64,000 bases of DNA from Erythrobacteraceae bacterium E2-1 Yellow Sea (GTDB lineage Bacteria > Pseudomonadota > Alphaproteobacteria > Sphingomonadales > Sphingomonadaceae). This document shows positions 16,575-25,496 of the stretch, one piece after another; within the stretch, counting starts at the first letter, position 1, and the number at the start of each line of letters is the position of its first letter. The stretch is from assembly GCA_014983025.1 (NCBI GenBank), contig JADCLP010000001.1, positions 868,001 through 932,000 of the forward strand, written 5' to 3'. The position numbers were made by a program, and so were the translations under genes. Below the pieces are notes generated by a model that saw nothing but the letters and a program-made list of their open reading frames with translations, did not search any database and had not been told where the DNA came from.

Positions 16575-18533
16575 TCACCCCCCAGCGTGGTAGAAATCAT
16601 AGATCTTGCGCGCCACCGCATCGGAAACGCCGGGTGCGCGTTGCAAATCTTCCAGCGCGGCGGCGCGGACCTTGCTCGCCGTGCCGAAATGCAGCAGCAG
16701 GGCGCGTTTGCGGGCCGGGCCGATGCCGGGAATTTCATCCAGCGGGGATGCGGTGATCGCCCGGCTGCGCTTGTCCCGGTGCGCGCCGATGGCATATCGG
16801 TGCACCTCGTCCCGCAAATTCTGCAAGTGAAACAATAGGGGCGAATTGGTCGGCAGCGTCTTTTCTCGCCCATCGGGGAAATGGAACACTTCGCGCCCTT
16901 CGCGCCCGTGATGCGGCCCCTTGGCCACGGCGATCAACGGGACATCCTCTATCCCCATTTCCTCCAGCGTGTCGCGCACCGCGCTCATCTGCCCCTTGCC
17001 GCCATCGATCAGGACAAGATCGGGCCAGATGGTTTCGTGGCTGTCTTTCTTGCCTGCCGTGCCATCGGGATCTTCCGCCAGATTGCGGAAGCGGCGACGC
17101 ATCACCTCGCGCATCATGCCGAAATCGTCATTGCTCTGCGCTTCGCGGATATTGAATTTGCGATACTGGTTTTTGACAAAGCCATCTGGCCCGGCAACCA
17201 CCATGGCGCCAACCGCCTTCGCCCCCTGAATATGGCTGTTGTCATAAATCTCGATCCGCTGCGGCGGGGCATCCAGTTCCAGAAATTCGGCCAGTTCGCG
17301 GTTCAGCCGCGCCTTTGTGCCGCTTTCTGCCAAGCGCCGTTCGAGCGCCTCTGTTGCATTGCGGCTGGCCTGTTCCATCAAGCGGCGGCGCTCGCCGCGC
17401 TTGGGGACGGAGAGCACGACCTTCTTGCCCGCCAACTCGCTCAGTGCCTGCGCGATCAATTCCGCCTCTGGCAGCTCGCGGTCCACCAGCACGGTCGCGG
17501 GCGGGGGAACCTCCTCATAAAATTGCAGCAGCACATCGGACAGCACCTCTGCCTCCTCCACATCTTTCGTGTGGGTGGGGAAGAAGGCGCGGTGCCCCCA
17601 ATTCTGCCCGCCGCGGATAAAGAAGCTCTGCACACCAACCTGCCCGCCTTTGCTGGCCAGCGCAAAGACATCGGCATCGCCCACCCCCTGCGCATTGATC
17701 GCCTGCGAGCCCTGAATAAAGGTGGCGGCGCGCAGCCGATCGCGCAAAATGGCGGCGGTTTCAAAGTCCAGCTCCTCTGCCGCGCGCTGCATCTGCGCCT
17801 CAAGATCGGCCTGCACAGCGGATGATTTGCCAGACAGGAAATCCTGTGCCTGCTTCACCAGCGCGGCATAATCCGGCGTGCTGATCCGCCCGACACAGGG
17901 CGCGCTGCACCGTTTGATCTGGTACAGCAGGCAGGGCCGATCACGCCGGCTGAAGAAACTGTCGGTGCAGCTCCTCAGCAGGAACAGTTTTTGCAGTGCG
18001 TTGATGGTGGTGTTGACGCTGCCCGCGCTGGCGAAGGGTCCGTAATAATTGCCTTTCGCCTTGCGCGCGCCGCGATGCTTCATGATCCGTGGGAAGTCAT
18101 GCTCGGCGCGCAGCAGGATAAAGGGGAAGCTCTTGTCATCGCGCAGATGGACGTTGAAAGGCGGCCGAAAGCGTTTGACCAGCTGTGCTTCCAGCAGCAG
18201 CGCCTCTGCCTCTGAATTGGTGGTGACGATCTCCATACTGCGGCATTGACTGACCATCCGTAGCAGGCGGTTCGTCAGCCCCTGTACCTGCGTATAATTG
18301 GCGACGCGGTTCTTCAGCGCGCGCGCCTTGCCCACATACAGAACGTCACCGCGCGCATCCAACATGCGGTACACACCGGGCACGGGCTTCAAGGTCTTTA
18401 CCGTTGCGCGGATTGCCGCAATCCCCGCCTCCAGATCGGGCTGCGCACTCGCAACAGTATAGGTCGCCTGCTCCTCATTGAAGCGAGCGGCCCCTCTGGG
18501 GTCGTCAGGTGATCCGGCAGGTGTTCGCGCCAT
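16575..18533 (-). CDS. uvrC: Excinuclease ABC subunit C
   Basis: 652-residue UvrC, which makes the dual incisions in nucleotide excision repair with UvrA and UvrB. The order is an N-terminal GIY-YIG domain (PGVYRMLDARGDVLYVGKA, about 52-70), the Cys-containing CLLYQIKRCSAPCVG, a UVR segment (AAEELDFETAAILRDRL), an RNase H-like endonuclease domain (RIEIYDNSHIQGAKAVGAMV and PDLVLIDGGKGQMS) and C-terminal helix-hairpin-helix repeats (IPGIGPARKRALLLHFGT). The length is normal. It is divergent from the flavoprotein gene with starts about 54 bases apart. Confidence 0.97.
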   Translation of the reverse strand: MARTPAGSPDDPRGAARFNEEQATYTVASAQPDLEAGIAAIRATVKTLKPVPGVYRMLDARGDVLYVGKARALKNRVANYTQVQGLTNRLLRMVSQCRSMEIVTTNSEAEALLLEAQLVKRFRPPFNVHLRDDKSFPFILLRAEHDFPRIMKHRGARKAKGNYYGPFASAGSVNTTINALQKLFLLRSCTDSFFSRRDRPCLLYQIKRCSAPCVGRISTPDYAALVKQAQDFLSGKSSAVQADLEAQMQRAAEELDFETAAILRDRLRAATFIQGSQAINAQGVGDADVFALASKGGQVGVQSFFIRGGQNWGHRAFFPTHTKDVEEAEVLSDVLLQFYEEVPPPATVLVDRELPEAELIAQALSELAGKKVVLSVPKRGERRRLMEQASRNATEALERRLAESGTKARLNRELAEFLELDAPPQRIEIYDNSHIQGAKAVGAMVVAGPDGFVKNQYRKFNIREAQSNDDFGMMREVMRRRFRNLAEDPDGTAGKKDSHETIWPDLVLIDGGKGQMSAVRDTLEEMGIEDVPLIAVAKGPHHGREGREVFHFPDGREKTLPTNSPLLFHLQNLRDEVHRYAIGAHRDKRSRAITASPLDEIPGIGPARKRALLLHFGTASKVRAAALEDLQRAPGVSDAVARKIYDFYHAGG

Positions 18534-18586
18534 GAAAGGCAGATAGAAATCTTGCGCGCAAATGGCAAAGCCGCGATGGGGGTGCG

Positions 18587-19762
18587 GTGGACAATCATTT
18601 CGATGCGATCATTCTGGGTGCCGGTGCCGCCGGGCTGATGTGCGCGGCGCGCGCCGGGCAGCGCGGACGGCGCGTGCTGGTGCTGGAGCGCGCCGAAACG
18701 CCGGGCAGGAAAATCCTGATATCGGGCGGCGGACGCTGCAATTTCACCAATATCGCCGCAGGCCCGGCCAATTATCTGTCAGCCAATCCACATTTCGCCA
18801 AGAGCGCATTGGCGCGATACACCCCGCGCGATTTTCTGGAACTGGTAGAAGCTTACGGCATTGCCTGGCATGAAAAGACGCTGGGGCAACTTTTCTGTGA
18901 CGGATCAGCGCGGCAAATCCTGGATATGCTGCTGGCCGAATGTGCCAAGGGTGATGTCACGCTGAAATGCGGTGAGGAGATTGCCACCGTCGCGCATGAT
19001 GGCGCGAAGTTCACCGTCACCACGCAAAGCAGCACATATTCTGCGCCCGCACTTGTTATCGCCACTGGCGGCCCGAGCATCCCCAAAATGGGCGCGACAG
19101 GTTTTGCCTATGATCTGGCACGGCAATTCGGCCTGAAAGTGGTGGAGCCGCGCCCTGCCCTCGTCCCGCTGACATTGGGTGGGGAAGAAGTGCTGTTCCG
19201 CGAGATTTCGGGGGTGTCGACACCGGTGGTGGCGAGCGCCAAGACAGCCAGCTTTGCCGAGGCGGCGCTGTTCACCCATCGCGGCCTGTCCGGCCCGGCG
19301 ATCTTGCAGGTCAGTTCTTACTGGAGACCTGGCGATGCCGTGCACATCAATTTCCTGCCCGCGCACAATCCCGGCTGGTTGATCGATGCCAAGCGCGATC
19401 AGCCGCGTGCCACGCTCCGTTCGATCCTGCGCGATACCCTGCCCCACCGGCTGGCCGATATTCTGGCGGAGCGGCTGGGCATCACCACTGAACTTGGCAA
19501 TGCGCCGGACAAGGCCCTGCGTGCGGCAGAGGAACGCCTGCACCATTGGCCATTTCAGCCCAATGGCAGTGAAGGTTTTGCCAAGGCAGAGGTGACCATG
19601 GGCGGCATCTCCACCGCAGAACTTTCTTCCAAGACGATGGAATCGAACAAGATACCCGGCCTATATGCGATCGGCGAGGCGGTGGATGTCACCGGCTGGC
19701 TGGGCGGGTATAATTTCCAATGGGCCTGGGCCAGCGGGGTGGCCGCAGGAGACGCGTTGTAA
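18587..19762 (+). CDS. HI0933/YhiN-family NAD(P)/FAD-dependent oxidoreductase
   Basis: 391-residue flavoprotein. The Rossmann FAD loop is GAGAAG (residues 11-16), followed by the family signature PGRKILISGGGRCNFTN. The C-terminal FAD-closing region is AIGEAVDVTGWLGGYNFQWA. The family has been called aminoacetone oxidase-like, but the physiological substrate is unresolved. The start is GTG 18587 (MDNHFDAIIL), chosen because the FAD loop begins about ten residues later as usual. It converges with the TonB receptor gene. Confidence 0.88.
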   Translation: MDNHFDAIILGAGAAGLMCAARAGQRGRRVLVLERAETPGRKILISGGGRCNFTNIAAGPANYLSANPHFAKSALARYTPRDFLELVEAYGIAWHEKTLGQLFCDGSARQILDMLLAECAKGDVTLKCGEEIATVAHDGAKFTVTTQSSTYSAPALVIATGGPSIPKMGATGFAYDLARQFGLKVVEPRPALVPLTLGGEEVLFREISGVSTPVVASAKTASFAEAALFTHRGLSGPAILQVSSYWRPGDAVHINFLPAHNPGWLIDAKRDQPRATLRSILRDTLPHRLADILAERLGITTELGNAPDKALRAAEERLHHWPFQPNGSEGFAKAEVTMGGISTAELSSKTMESNKIPGLYAIGEAVDVTGWLGGYNFQWAWASGVAAGDAL

Positions 19763-19773
19763 CACCGGCCCCG

Positions 19774-22182
19774 TCAGAACATTTTCCGCAATTCCAGCCC
19801 CAGATACCTGCCATTGGGGTCAATCAGCGAAGGTTGATAGCTCAATGGCACATCGCCATTGCTGTCTGTCACCCGGCGGCGCGCATCAAAAATATTATTC
19901 GCCCGGAAAGACACACGGAATCCTTTCCAGAAACCGGCTTCTTTCTGCAGAATTTGCCCCAGATCGGCAAACAGGCGCAGGTCAAATGTCGCCAGATCGC
20001 CAAAATGCAGATCACCATTGCTGGCGGTGCCACTGCCATCGATCCGCGCAGACCCACTATATCTGGCAGACACGCGTCCCCCCACTACACCCAGGAACAC
20101 GCCCCCTTCCAAGCCGGTGGAATGGCGCGAAATTGGCGTAGTAGAGGTCGCATCGCCATCCAGCAGGTCCAGCAAAGGGCCACCCGGCGCGATCAGGATC
20201 GTATTATCCAGTTCAATCGTATGCGTCAGGTTCAGGAAATAACGGCCACGGCCATCACCCCCGCGCGGCCCGAAAGCGGGCGGGCCACGACGTTGCCTGG
20301 CCTGCCCTTCTCCACCGGACCGTGCCTTGCCGATTGAACCGCGCGTTACCAGCCCGAACACCAGCCGTTCGGCACTGGTACGGTCAAATGTGACGGGGCG
20401 ACGATTAATCTCGGTCAGCGTACCATCCACATCACGGGTAACGCGATCCGGGAAAGCTGCCTCCACCTCTGCGGTCAATGCAGGGAAACTGCCAGTGACA
20501 TTGCGTGACCGGTTACGGATATATTCGGCCGAAAAACGCGCATCTTTCCAGAAAGGCAGTTCCCAATTGGCTGAAAACTTCCAGTCGCGCTGGGTTTCGG
20601 CCAGCAGATCGGGGTTTCCGCCGGAAATGACCGTGGCCAGCACCGTTTCGCCATTCACAAAGTCAAAGACGGGTACATTCAACGTTTCAACCTGCGGATT
20701 GCCAAGGTTGGAAATAGAGGGCGCTTCTTCATTAACGATATAGGTGGCAGACAGCGTCAGCCCGCGTGCCACACCCCAGGTCACCCCGCTGCTCCAATCA
20801 GTCAGAGTGCCGAAATCCGACAAATCCTCTACACTGGCATTCAGATTGAGCGTCACGTCACCGATGGCGCCCCATGCCCCGCCGGATTCGGCAATGGGTA
20901 TGGCCAGATTGGTCCCGCCGCGCAGGCGGGTACGGGAAGTGCGCGTATCGTCGCTTTCGATCCGGTTCCAGTCAAAACCCAGATCGAAGGTCGTCGATAA
21001 TTCCCCAGCCGGCAAATCCAGCAGATTTCCTGAAAAGGTTATCTTGTTTGTCGATGTTCTGATCTTGCTTCGGGCAATATCCTGCCCTGGATCGGCCAGT
21101 TGCGGTATTTCCCCGTCAATCGCCAATGTGCCTGCCAATGCGGCCGCCACCAGATCGCTGGAATCTGCCCGCCGATCGATCCGGGTCACGCTGTCGCTGA
21201 TCACCGCATCGCTGGTTGCCGTCATCTGCCAACCACCAAACGGGCGGGACAGGCTGGCAGATGCAGAATAACTATCGTTGGTTACATATCTTTCGAGCGG
21301 GTCATCAGCGCCGAATGTGCGAAAAGCTGTATTACCACCTGCATCAGTCAGCAAAACAGCATTGAGGCCGGACAGGCTGCGGCTTTCATTACGTTCATAT
21401 GTCGCATTCAGGCTGATAGAGGTGCCACTTCCCAGCACCGCTTTGGCGTAATTGACGGTCGCCTCCAGACCCATACTGTCAGCCACCAGGCTGCGGTAGG
21501 CGGCTGGATCGGGATCACCTGCCACATCGCTCTGGCTGCCTTCCGCCTGGATAACACCACGTTCGGCTTCGGTCAGCATTGACGTGTCATTGGCTTCCAG
21601 ATTGACGTTAAAGCGTCCGCCATCGCGTATCCTGAGCCAGGTAAATTCCTGCTCGTTCACAAAATATCCGCCGCGATCCGGCGCTTCCACCTGCAATTCC
21701 AGTTCCTTGCTGGAATATTTATCCTTCAGGATAATGTTCACAACACGCCGGTCAGGCGGATAGCCAAATCGCTGCGCCACCTCTTCTGGCAACACTTCGA
21801 CCTTGGCAATCGCTTCGGGTGGGTAAGATCGCAATTCGCGGAAGCTGCTGATGCGGATACCATTGACCAGCATGACAGGGGGTTCGCCATTTCCACGTCC
21901 ACGCGATGACCCTGTTTGCGCAGATATGGCCCCCATCAGATCGGCAATCGATGTGGCGCCTATGGCCAGGATATCCTGTTCGTTCAATTCCAGCACGGGC
22001 GCCTGTTCGACAACCACTTGACCGCGCAGCCGCTCGCCCTGGACAATGATCTCGTCTTCCAGACCCTGCGCCGAATCTGCGGCACTTATGACAACCGTTT
22101 GCGCCATCACGGGCACCGCGGGCACCAGAGCAAATGCACCGCCCAGCAAGAACTGATATCTCAAGATCATGATTGCCAACAT
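19774..22182 (-). CDS. TonB-dependent receptor-like outer membrane protein
   Basis: 802-residue protein with an N-terminal signal peptide ending near PVMAQ. A plug domain follows, with DILAIGATSIADLMGAIS, PPVMLVNGIRI and PEAIAKVEVLPEEVAQRFG. The rest is a long beta-barrel of alternating residues ending LGLELRKMF with the C-terminal Phe expected for outer-membrane insertion. A canonical TonB box is not obvious. A Gly/Arg-rich loop (GEGQARQRRGPPAFGPRGGD) lies late in the barrel. The substrate cannot be read from sequence. It is an orphan, divergent from infA, with no sensor or anti-sigma gene beside it. Confidence 0.85.
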   Translation of the reverse strand: MLAIMILRYQFLLGGAFALVPAVPVMAQTVVISAADSAQGLEDEIIVQGERLRGQVVVEQAPVLELNEQDILAIGATSIADLMGAISAQTGSSRGRGNGEPPVMLVNGIRISSFRELRSYPPEAIAKVEVLPEEVAQRFGYPPDRRVVNIILKDKYSSKELELQVEAPDRGGYFVNEQEFTWLRIRDGGRFNVNLEANDTSMLTEAERGVIQAEGSQSDVAGDPDPAAYRSLVADSMGLEATVNYAKAVLGSGTSISLNATYERNESRSLSGLNAVLLTDAGGNTAFRTFGADDPLERYVTNDSYSASASLSRPFGGWQMTATSDAVISDSVTRIDRRADSSDLVAAALAGTLAIDGEIPQLADPGQDIARSKIRTSTNKITFSGNLLDLPAGELSTTFDLGFDWNRIESDDTRTSRTRLRGGTNLAIPIAESGGAWGAIGDVTLNLNASVEDLSDFGTLTDWSSGVTWGVARGLTLSATYIVNEEAPSISNLGNPQVETLNVPVFDFVNGETVLATVISGGNPDLLAETQRDWKFSANWELPFWKDARFSAEYIRNRSRNVTGSFPALTAEVEAAFPDRVTRDVDGTLTEINRRPVTFDRTSAERLVFGLVTRGSIGKARSGGEGQARQRRGPPAFGPRGGDGRGRYFLNLTHTIELDNTILIAPGGPLLDLLDGDATSTTPISRHSTGLEGGVFLGVVGGRVSARYSGSARIDGSGTASNGDLHFGDLATFDLRLFADLGQILQKEAGFWKGFRVSFRANNIFDARRRVTDSNGDVPLSYQPSLIDPNGRYLGLELRKMF

Positions 22183-22363
22183 TTCCTATTTCCGGGCACC
22201 CCGCAACCAGTTGAAATGTAACGAATTGCATCAATGGGAGATGAACAGACACATTCAACGACAAACCGCCCGCAACATGTGTCTGCGGACGAGACTTCCC
22301 TTTTCTCTTCAGCAGGTCTAAAGGGCGCGGCCAGATTGCAGACAAGCTAGAAAAAGGAACTAC

Positions 22364-22609
22364 ATGGCTAAAGAAGAACTCCTCGAAATGCGCGGCAAGG
22401 TGGTGGAATTGCTGCCCAACGCGATGTTCCGGGTCGAGCTCGAGAATGGCCATGAAGTGCTGGGCCACACTGCGGGCAAGATGCGCAAGAACCGTATCCG
22501 TGTGTTGGTGGGTGACGAGGTTCTGTGCGAACTGACGCCTTATGACCTGACCAAGGCGCGTATTACCTATCGCTTCATGCCCGGTCGGGGCGGCCCCGGC
22601 CCGCAATAA
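22364..22609 (+). CDS. infA: Translation initiation factor IF-1
   Basis: 81-residue OB-fold S1-like factor that binds the ribosomal A site during initiation. [20 protein letters not shown], then [19 protein letters not shown], is unmistakable. AAAAAGGAAC precedes ATG 22364. A slightly extended Gly/Pro tail (RGGPGPQ) is usual in alphaproteobacteria. The maf gene starts 15 bases after the stop, giving an infA-maf-rng-yacG cluster. Confidence 0.96.
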   Translation: MAKEELLEMRGKVVELLPNAMFRVELENGHEVLGHTAGKMRKNRIRVLVGDEVLCELTPYDLTKARITYRFMPGRGGPGPQ

Positions 22610-22624
22610 GCGCGCTGCACCGCC

Positions 22625-23197
22625 ATGGGGGCAGCACAACTTATCCTTGCATCGGCCAGCCCGCGCAGGCGTGAATTGTTGTCACGGCTGGGGCTGGAAG
22701 CAGATGCGATCCTGCCCGCCGAAATTGACGAGACACCACACAAGCAGGAATTGCCACGCGATTATGCCCGGCGCATGGCGCGGGAAAAGGCGCAAGCCAT
22801 ATCTGCCGATGGCCATGTTCTGGCGGGCGACACGGTGGTTGCCGTGGGTCGACGTATCCTGCCCAAGGCAGAAGATGCAGCAACCGCGCGCCAATGCCTG
22901 GAACTTCTTTCTGGCCGCCGCCATCGCGTGCTGTCCGCAATTGTGCTAAAGTCCCCCGATGGAACTTTACGTGAAAAGCTGAGCGAAACGATCGTTCGCT
23001 TCAAACGCCTGTCTGAAACAGAAATCTCGGCTTATCTGGCCGGTGGTGAATGGCATGGCAAAGCTGGCGGATATGCCATTCAAGGCGCAGCAGAGGGGTT
23101 GATCCAGCGCATAGATGGCAGCCATTCAGGCGTGGTCGGCCTGCCCCTCTATGAAACGCGCGCAGTACTCAAAGCGGCCGGGTTTGACATTGGCTGA
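22625..23197 (+). CDS. maf: Maf/YceF family nucleoside triphosphate pyrophosphatase
   Basis: 190-residue house-cleaning pyrophosphatase that removes non-canonical or excess NTPs. Motifs are LILASASPRRRELL at the N-terminus, LAGDTVVAVG with the catalytic Asp, and GKAGGYAIQGAAEGLI. ATG 22625 follows infA by 15 bases. Its 3' end overlaps the TTG start of the ribonuclease gene by 14 bases, so the two are translationally coupled. Confidence 0.93.
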   Translation: MGAAQLILASASPRRRELLSRLGLEADAILPAEIDETPHKQELPRDYARRMAREKAQAISADGHVLAGDTVVAVGRRILPKAEDAATARQCLELLSGRRHRVLSAIVLKSPDGTLREKLSETIVRFKRLSETEISAYLAGGEWHGKAGGYAIQGAAEGLIQRIDGSHSGVVGLPLYETRAVLKAAGFDIG

Positions 23198-24137
23198 TTG
23201 GTTGATCGAGCACGGAATTGGCGAGAATCGCGCCCTGCTGGTGGATGGTGATCGCGTGCTGGCGGCCAAATTGCGCTGGCCCGGTGAGCTTCATGCAGGC
23301 TGCATCATCCCAGCCAAACTGATCAGCAAAAAAGGTTCTCGCGGCACTGCGCAGACTGAAAATGGTAGCGAAGTATTGCTCACCCGCCTACCACGCGATG
23401 TCAGTGAGGGCACGACGTTGCAGATTCAGATCACCCGCGCGGCCATTGCAGAGCGGGGCCGCTTCAAACGCGCGCAGGGCCGCCTGGCGGATGATGATGC
23501 GCCCGTCACGCCCGATATTTTTGAAAGCGGTCAACAGGTGCACCGCTTCCCCGCCGGCATGTGGGAAGATGTATGGGATGCAGCTTCATCTGGCGAAACC
23601 AGCTTTGCAGGCGGATCGCTGCTGTTCAGTGTAACCCCTGCCATGACAGTGGTCGATGTGGATGGCGATTTACCCCCGCGCGAACTGGCTCTGGCTGCCG
23701 TGCCTGCCCTGGCCCGCGCCCTCAGCCAATTCGATCTGGGCGGTTCCATCGCGATCGATTTCCCCACGATAGAAAGCAAGGCTGACCGCAAATTGGTGGA
23801 CGAAGCGCTCGAATCGGCCTTGGCGGGCTGGCCGCATGAACGCACGGCCATGAACGGATTTGGCCTGGTCCATATCGTCACCCGGCTAGAGGGGCCATCC
23901 CTGCTGCACCGCATGGCAATATCGCGCCTGGGGGCGGCAGTACGAATGGTGCTGCGGCGGGCCGAACAGGTCAACGATCCGGGGACCATATTGCTCACCG
24001 TGCATCCCGCGCTCAAGGCAAAGCTGAAACCTGAATGGGTGGAAGAATTATCCCGCCGAACTGGTCGCGAAGTGCGGGTCGAGTGCGATCCCGCCCTTGC
24101 CATAGAAGGCGGATTCGCGCAGTCGGTGCCATTATGA
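23184..24137 (+). CDS. Short ribonuclease E/G family protein
   Basis: 317 residues from TTG 23184 (MTLADWLIEHGIGENRALLV), overlapping maf by 14 bases. The N-terminal part is S1-like (LHAGCIIPAKLISKKGSRG). The core retains the two RNase E/G catalytic-type acidic sites as VVDVDGD and IAIDFPTIESKADRK. It is much shorter than RNase G (around 480 residues) and lacks the zinc-link CPxCxG and the C-terminal small domain. It may be a minimal or diverged nuclease. A separate full-length RNase E elsewhere in the genome is expected. The stop overlaps the yacG start as ATGA. Confidence 0.82.
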   Translation: MTLADWLIEHGIGENRALLVDGDRVLAAKLRWPGELHAGCIIPAKLISKKGSRGTAQTENGSEVLLTRLPRDVSEGTTLQIQITRAAIAERGRFKRAQGRLADDDAPVTPDIFESGQQVHRFPAGMWEDVWDAASSGETSFAGGSLLFSVTPAMTVVDVDGDLPPRELALAAVPALARALSQFDLGGSIAIDFPTIESKADRKLVDEALESALAGWPHERTAMNGFGLVHIVTRLEGPSLLHRMAISRLGAAVRMVLRRAEQVNDPGTILLTVHPALKAKLKPEWVEELSRRTGREVRVECDPALAIEGGFAQSVPL

Positions 24138-24328
24138 CCACGCCCGCAAAAGCCAAACCCTGCCCCATTTGCAAGAAACCGCGTAGCGATGAGCATGCCC
24201 CCTTCTGCTCTGTACGCTGCCGTGATCGTGATCTGGCGCAATGGTTTGGTGATGGTTATGCCGTGCCCGGCCGCCATGCCACACCAGATGAAATCGCGGG
24301 CGAAATCGTGCGGCAGGATTTGGACTGA
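24134..24328 (+). CDS. yacG: DNA gyrase inhibitor YacG, zinc-binding
   Basis: 64-residue protein with a C4 zinc finger: CPIC at the N-terminus, then CSVRC 16 residues later, followed by DLAQWFGDGYAVPG, diagnostic of YacG. YacG binds GyrB and blocks DNA binding in E. coli. ATG 24134 overlaps the ribonuclease stop (ATGA). The infA-maf-rng-yacG order is widespread in alphaproteobacteria. Confidence 0.93.
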   Translation: MTTPAKAKPCPICKKPRSDEHAPFCSVRCRDRDLAQWFGDGYAVPGRHATPDEIAGEIVRQDLD

Positions 24329-24419
24329 ATTGCCCCTTGCCAAAGCGCGCCCGCTTCGCCATAGGGCGGCGCTCCAACCGCTCGCCGGTCTTTTTCGGAA
24401 GGCCGCACGCAGAGTAAAT

Positions 24420-24495
24420 GCCTCGGTAGCTCAGTTGGTAGAGCATGCGACTGAAAATCGCAGTGTCGGTGGTTCGAACCCGCCCCGAGGCACCA
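24420..24495 (+). tRNA. tRNA-Phe (GAA)
   Basis: 76-nucleotide cloverleaf. The acceptor stem GCCTCGG (24420-24426) pairs with CCGAGGC (24485-24491), with discriminator A and an encoded CCA (24493-24495). The anticodon stem is TGCGA/TCGCA around CTGAAAA, with anticodon GAA at 24453-24455. The T-loop is GGTTCGAACC. No integrated element is seen at its 3' end. Confidence 0.97.
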
Positions 24496-24642
24496 CCTCT
24501 TTCCCTGCCCCGAATATGGTGCACAGGCCGTTTGCCAATAGCCGCCTTTGCAGCTATGGGGCGTCCTTCGCCCCGGCCGCCGCGTTTCATGTCCGTTTCG
24601 CAACGTCCGGGGCGCGGTATTTCTCCAGCAGGATGACCCAGC

Positions 24643-25446
24643 ATGTCGCGTCGCCGCCAGATCTACGAAGGCAAGGCCAAAATCCTTTATGAAGGCCCCG
24701 AACCGGGCACGCTGATCCAGTATTTCAAGGATGATGCGACCGCCTTCAACGCCCAGAAAAAGGGTACGATCAACGGCAAGGGTGTGATCAATAATCGCAT
24801 CAGTGAATATGTTTTCACGCGTCTGGCGCATATCGGCATCCCCACCCACTTCATTCGCCGCCTGAACATGCGCGAACAATTGGTGCGCCAGGTGGAAATC
24901 GTGCCGATCGAAGTGGTCGTGCGCAATGTCGCTGCCGGTTCCATTTCCAAGCGTTTGGGAATCGAGGAAGGCGAACAGCTGCCGCACACGCTGATCGAAT
25001 ATTGTTACAAGGATGATTCGCTGGGTGATCCGCTGGTGGCGGAAGAACATATCGCCTGCTTCAACTGGGCCAGCCATGAAGAAATGCAGGATATTGCCGC
25101 CATGGCGATCCGCATCAATGATTTCATGTGCGGCATGTTCGCCGCGATCGATATCCGCCTGATCGATTTCAAGCTGGAATTCGGCCGCATCTATGATGGC
25201 GATTACAGCCGTGTGATCCTGGCCGATGAAATCAGCCCCGATGGTTGCCGCCTATGGGACATGAACACGGGTGAAAAGCTGGACAAGGATCGCTTCCGCC
25301 GCGATCTGGGCGGCGAGGAAGAGGCTTACCGCGAAGTTGCGCGCCGTCTGGGCCTGCTGGATGGTGACGGCAACGGACCGGGCGAGGTGTTTGACCTGTC
25401 AGCCCATCGCGGCCGCCTGCGCGGCACCGCCAAGCCGAAAAAATAA
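24643..25446 (+). CDS. purC: Phosphoribosylaminoimidazole-succinocarboxamide synthase
   Basis: 267-residue SAICAR synthetase of purine biosynthesis. [20 protein letters not shown] opens with the nucleotide-binding segment. Later come [31 protein letters not shown] and [14 protein letters not shown], all family signatures. ATG 24643 is the start. The purS and purQ genes lie 3 kb downstream on the same strand, separated by an M16 peptidase gene. Confidence 0.96.
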   Translation: MSRRRQIYEGKAKILYEGPEPGTLIQYFKDDATAFNAQKKGTINGKGVINNRISEYVFTRLAHIGIPTHFIRRLNMREQLVRQVEIVPIEVVVRNVAAGSISKRLGIEEGEQLPHTLIEYCYKDDSLGDPLVAEEHIACFNWASHEEMQDIAAMAIRINDFMCGMFAAIDIRLIDFKLEFGRIYDGDYSRVILADEISPDGCRLWDMNTGEKLDKDRFRRDLGGEEEAYREVARRLGLLDGDGNGPGEVFDLSAHRGRLRGTAKPKK

Positions 25447-25470
25447 CTACAGCGGTTCATCCCCTTGTCA

Positions 25471-25493
25471 TCGCTGGCTGACTAGGCCAGCGA
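25471..25493. repeat. Perfect 8-bp hairpin abutting the M16 peptidase start
   Basis: TCGCTGGC (25471-25478) and GCCAGCGA (25486-25493) are perfect complements around the loop TGACTAG. The right arm ends immediately before GTG 25494, leaving little room for a ribosome binding site. There is no T-run, so it is not a classical terminator for purC. Confidence 0.6.
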
Positions 25494-25496
25494 GTG

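Noticed and set aside
24420..24495. tRNA-Phe as an attachment site
   Set aside because: No integrase gene or repeated tRNA 3' end is found nearby.
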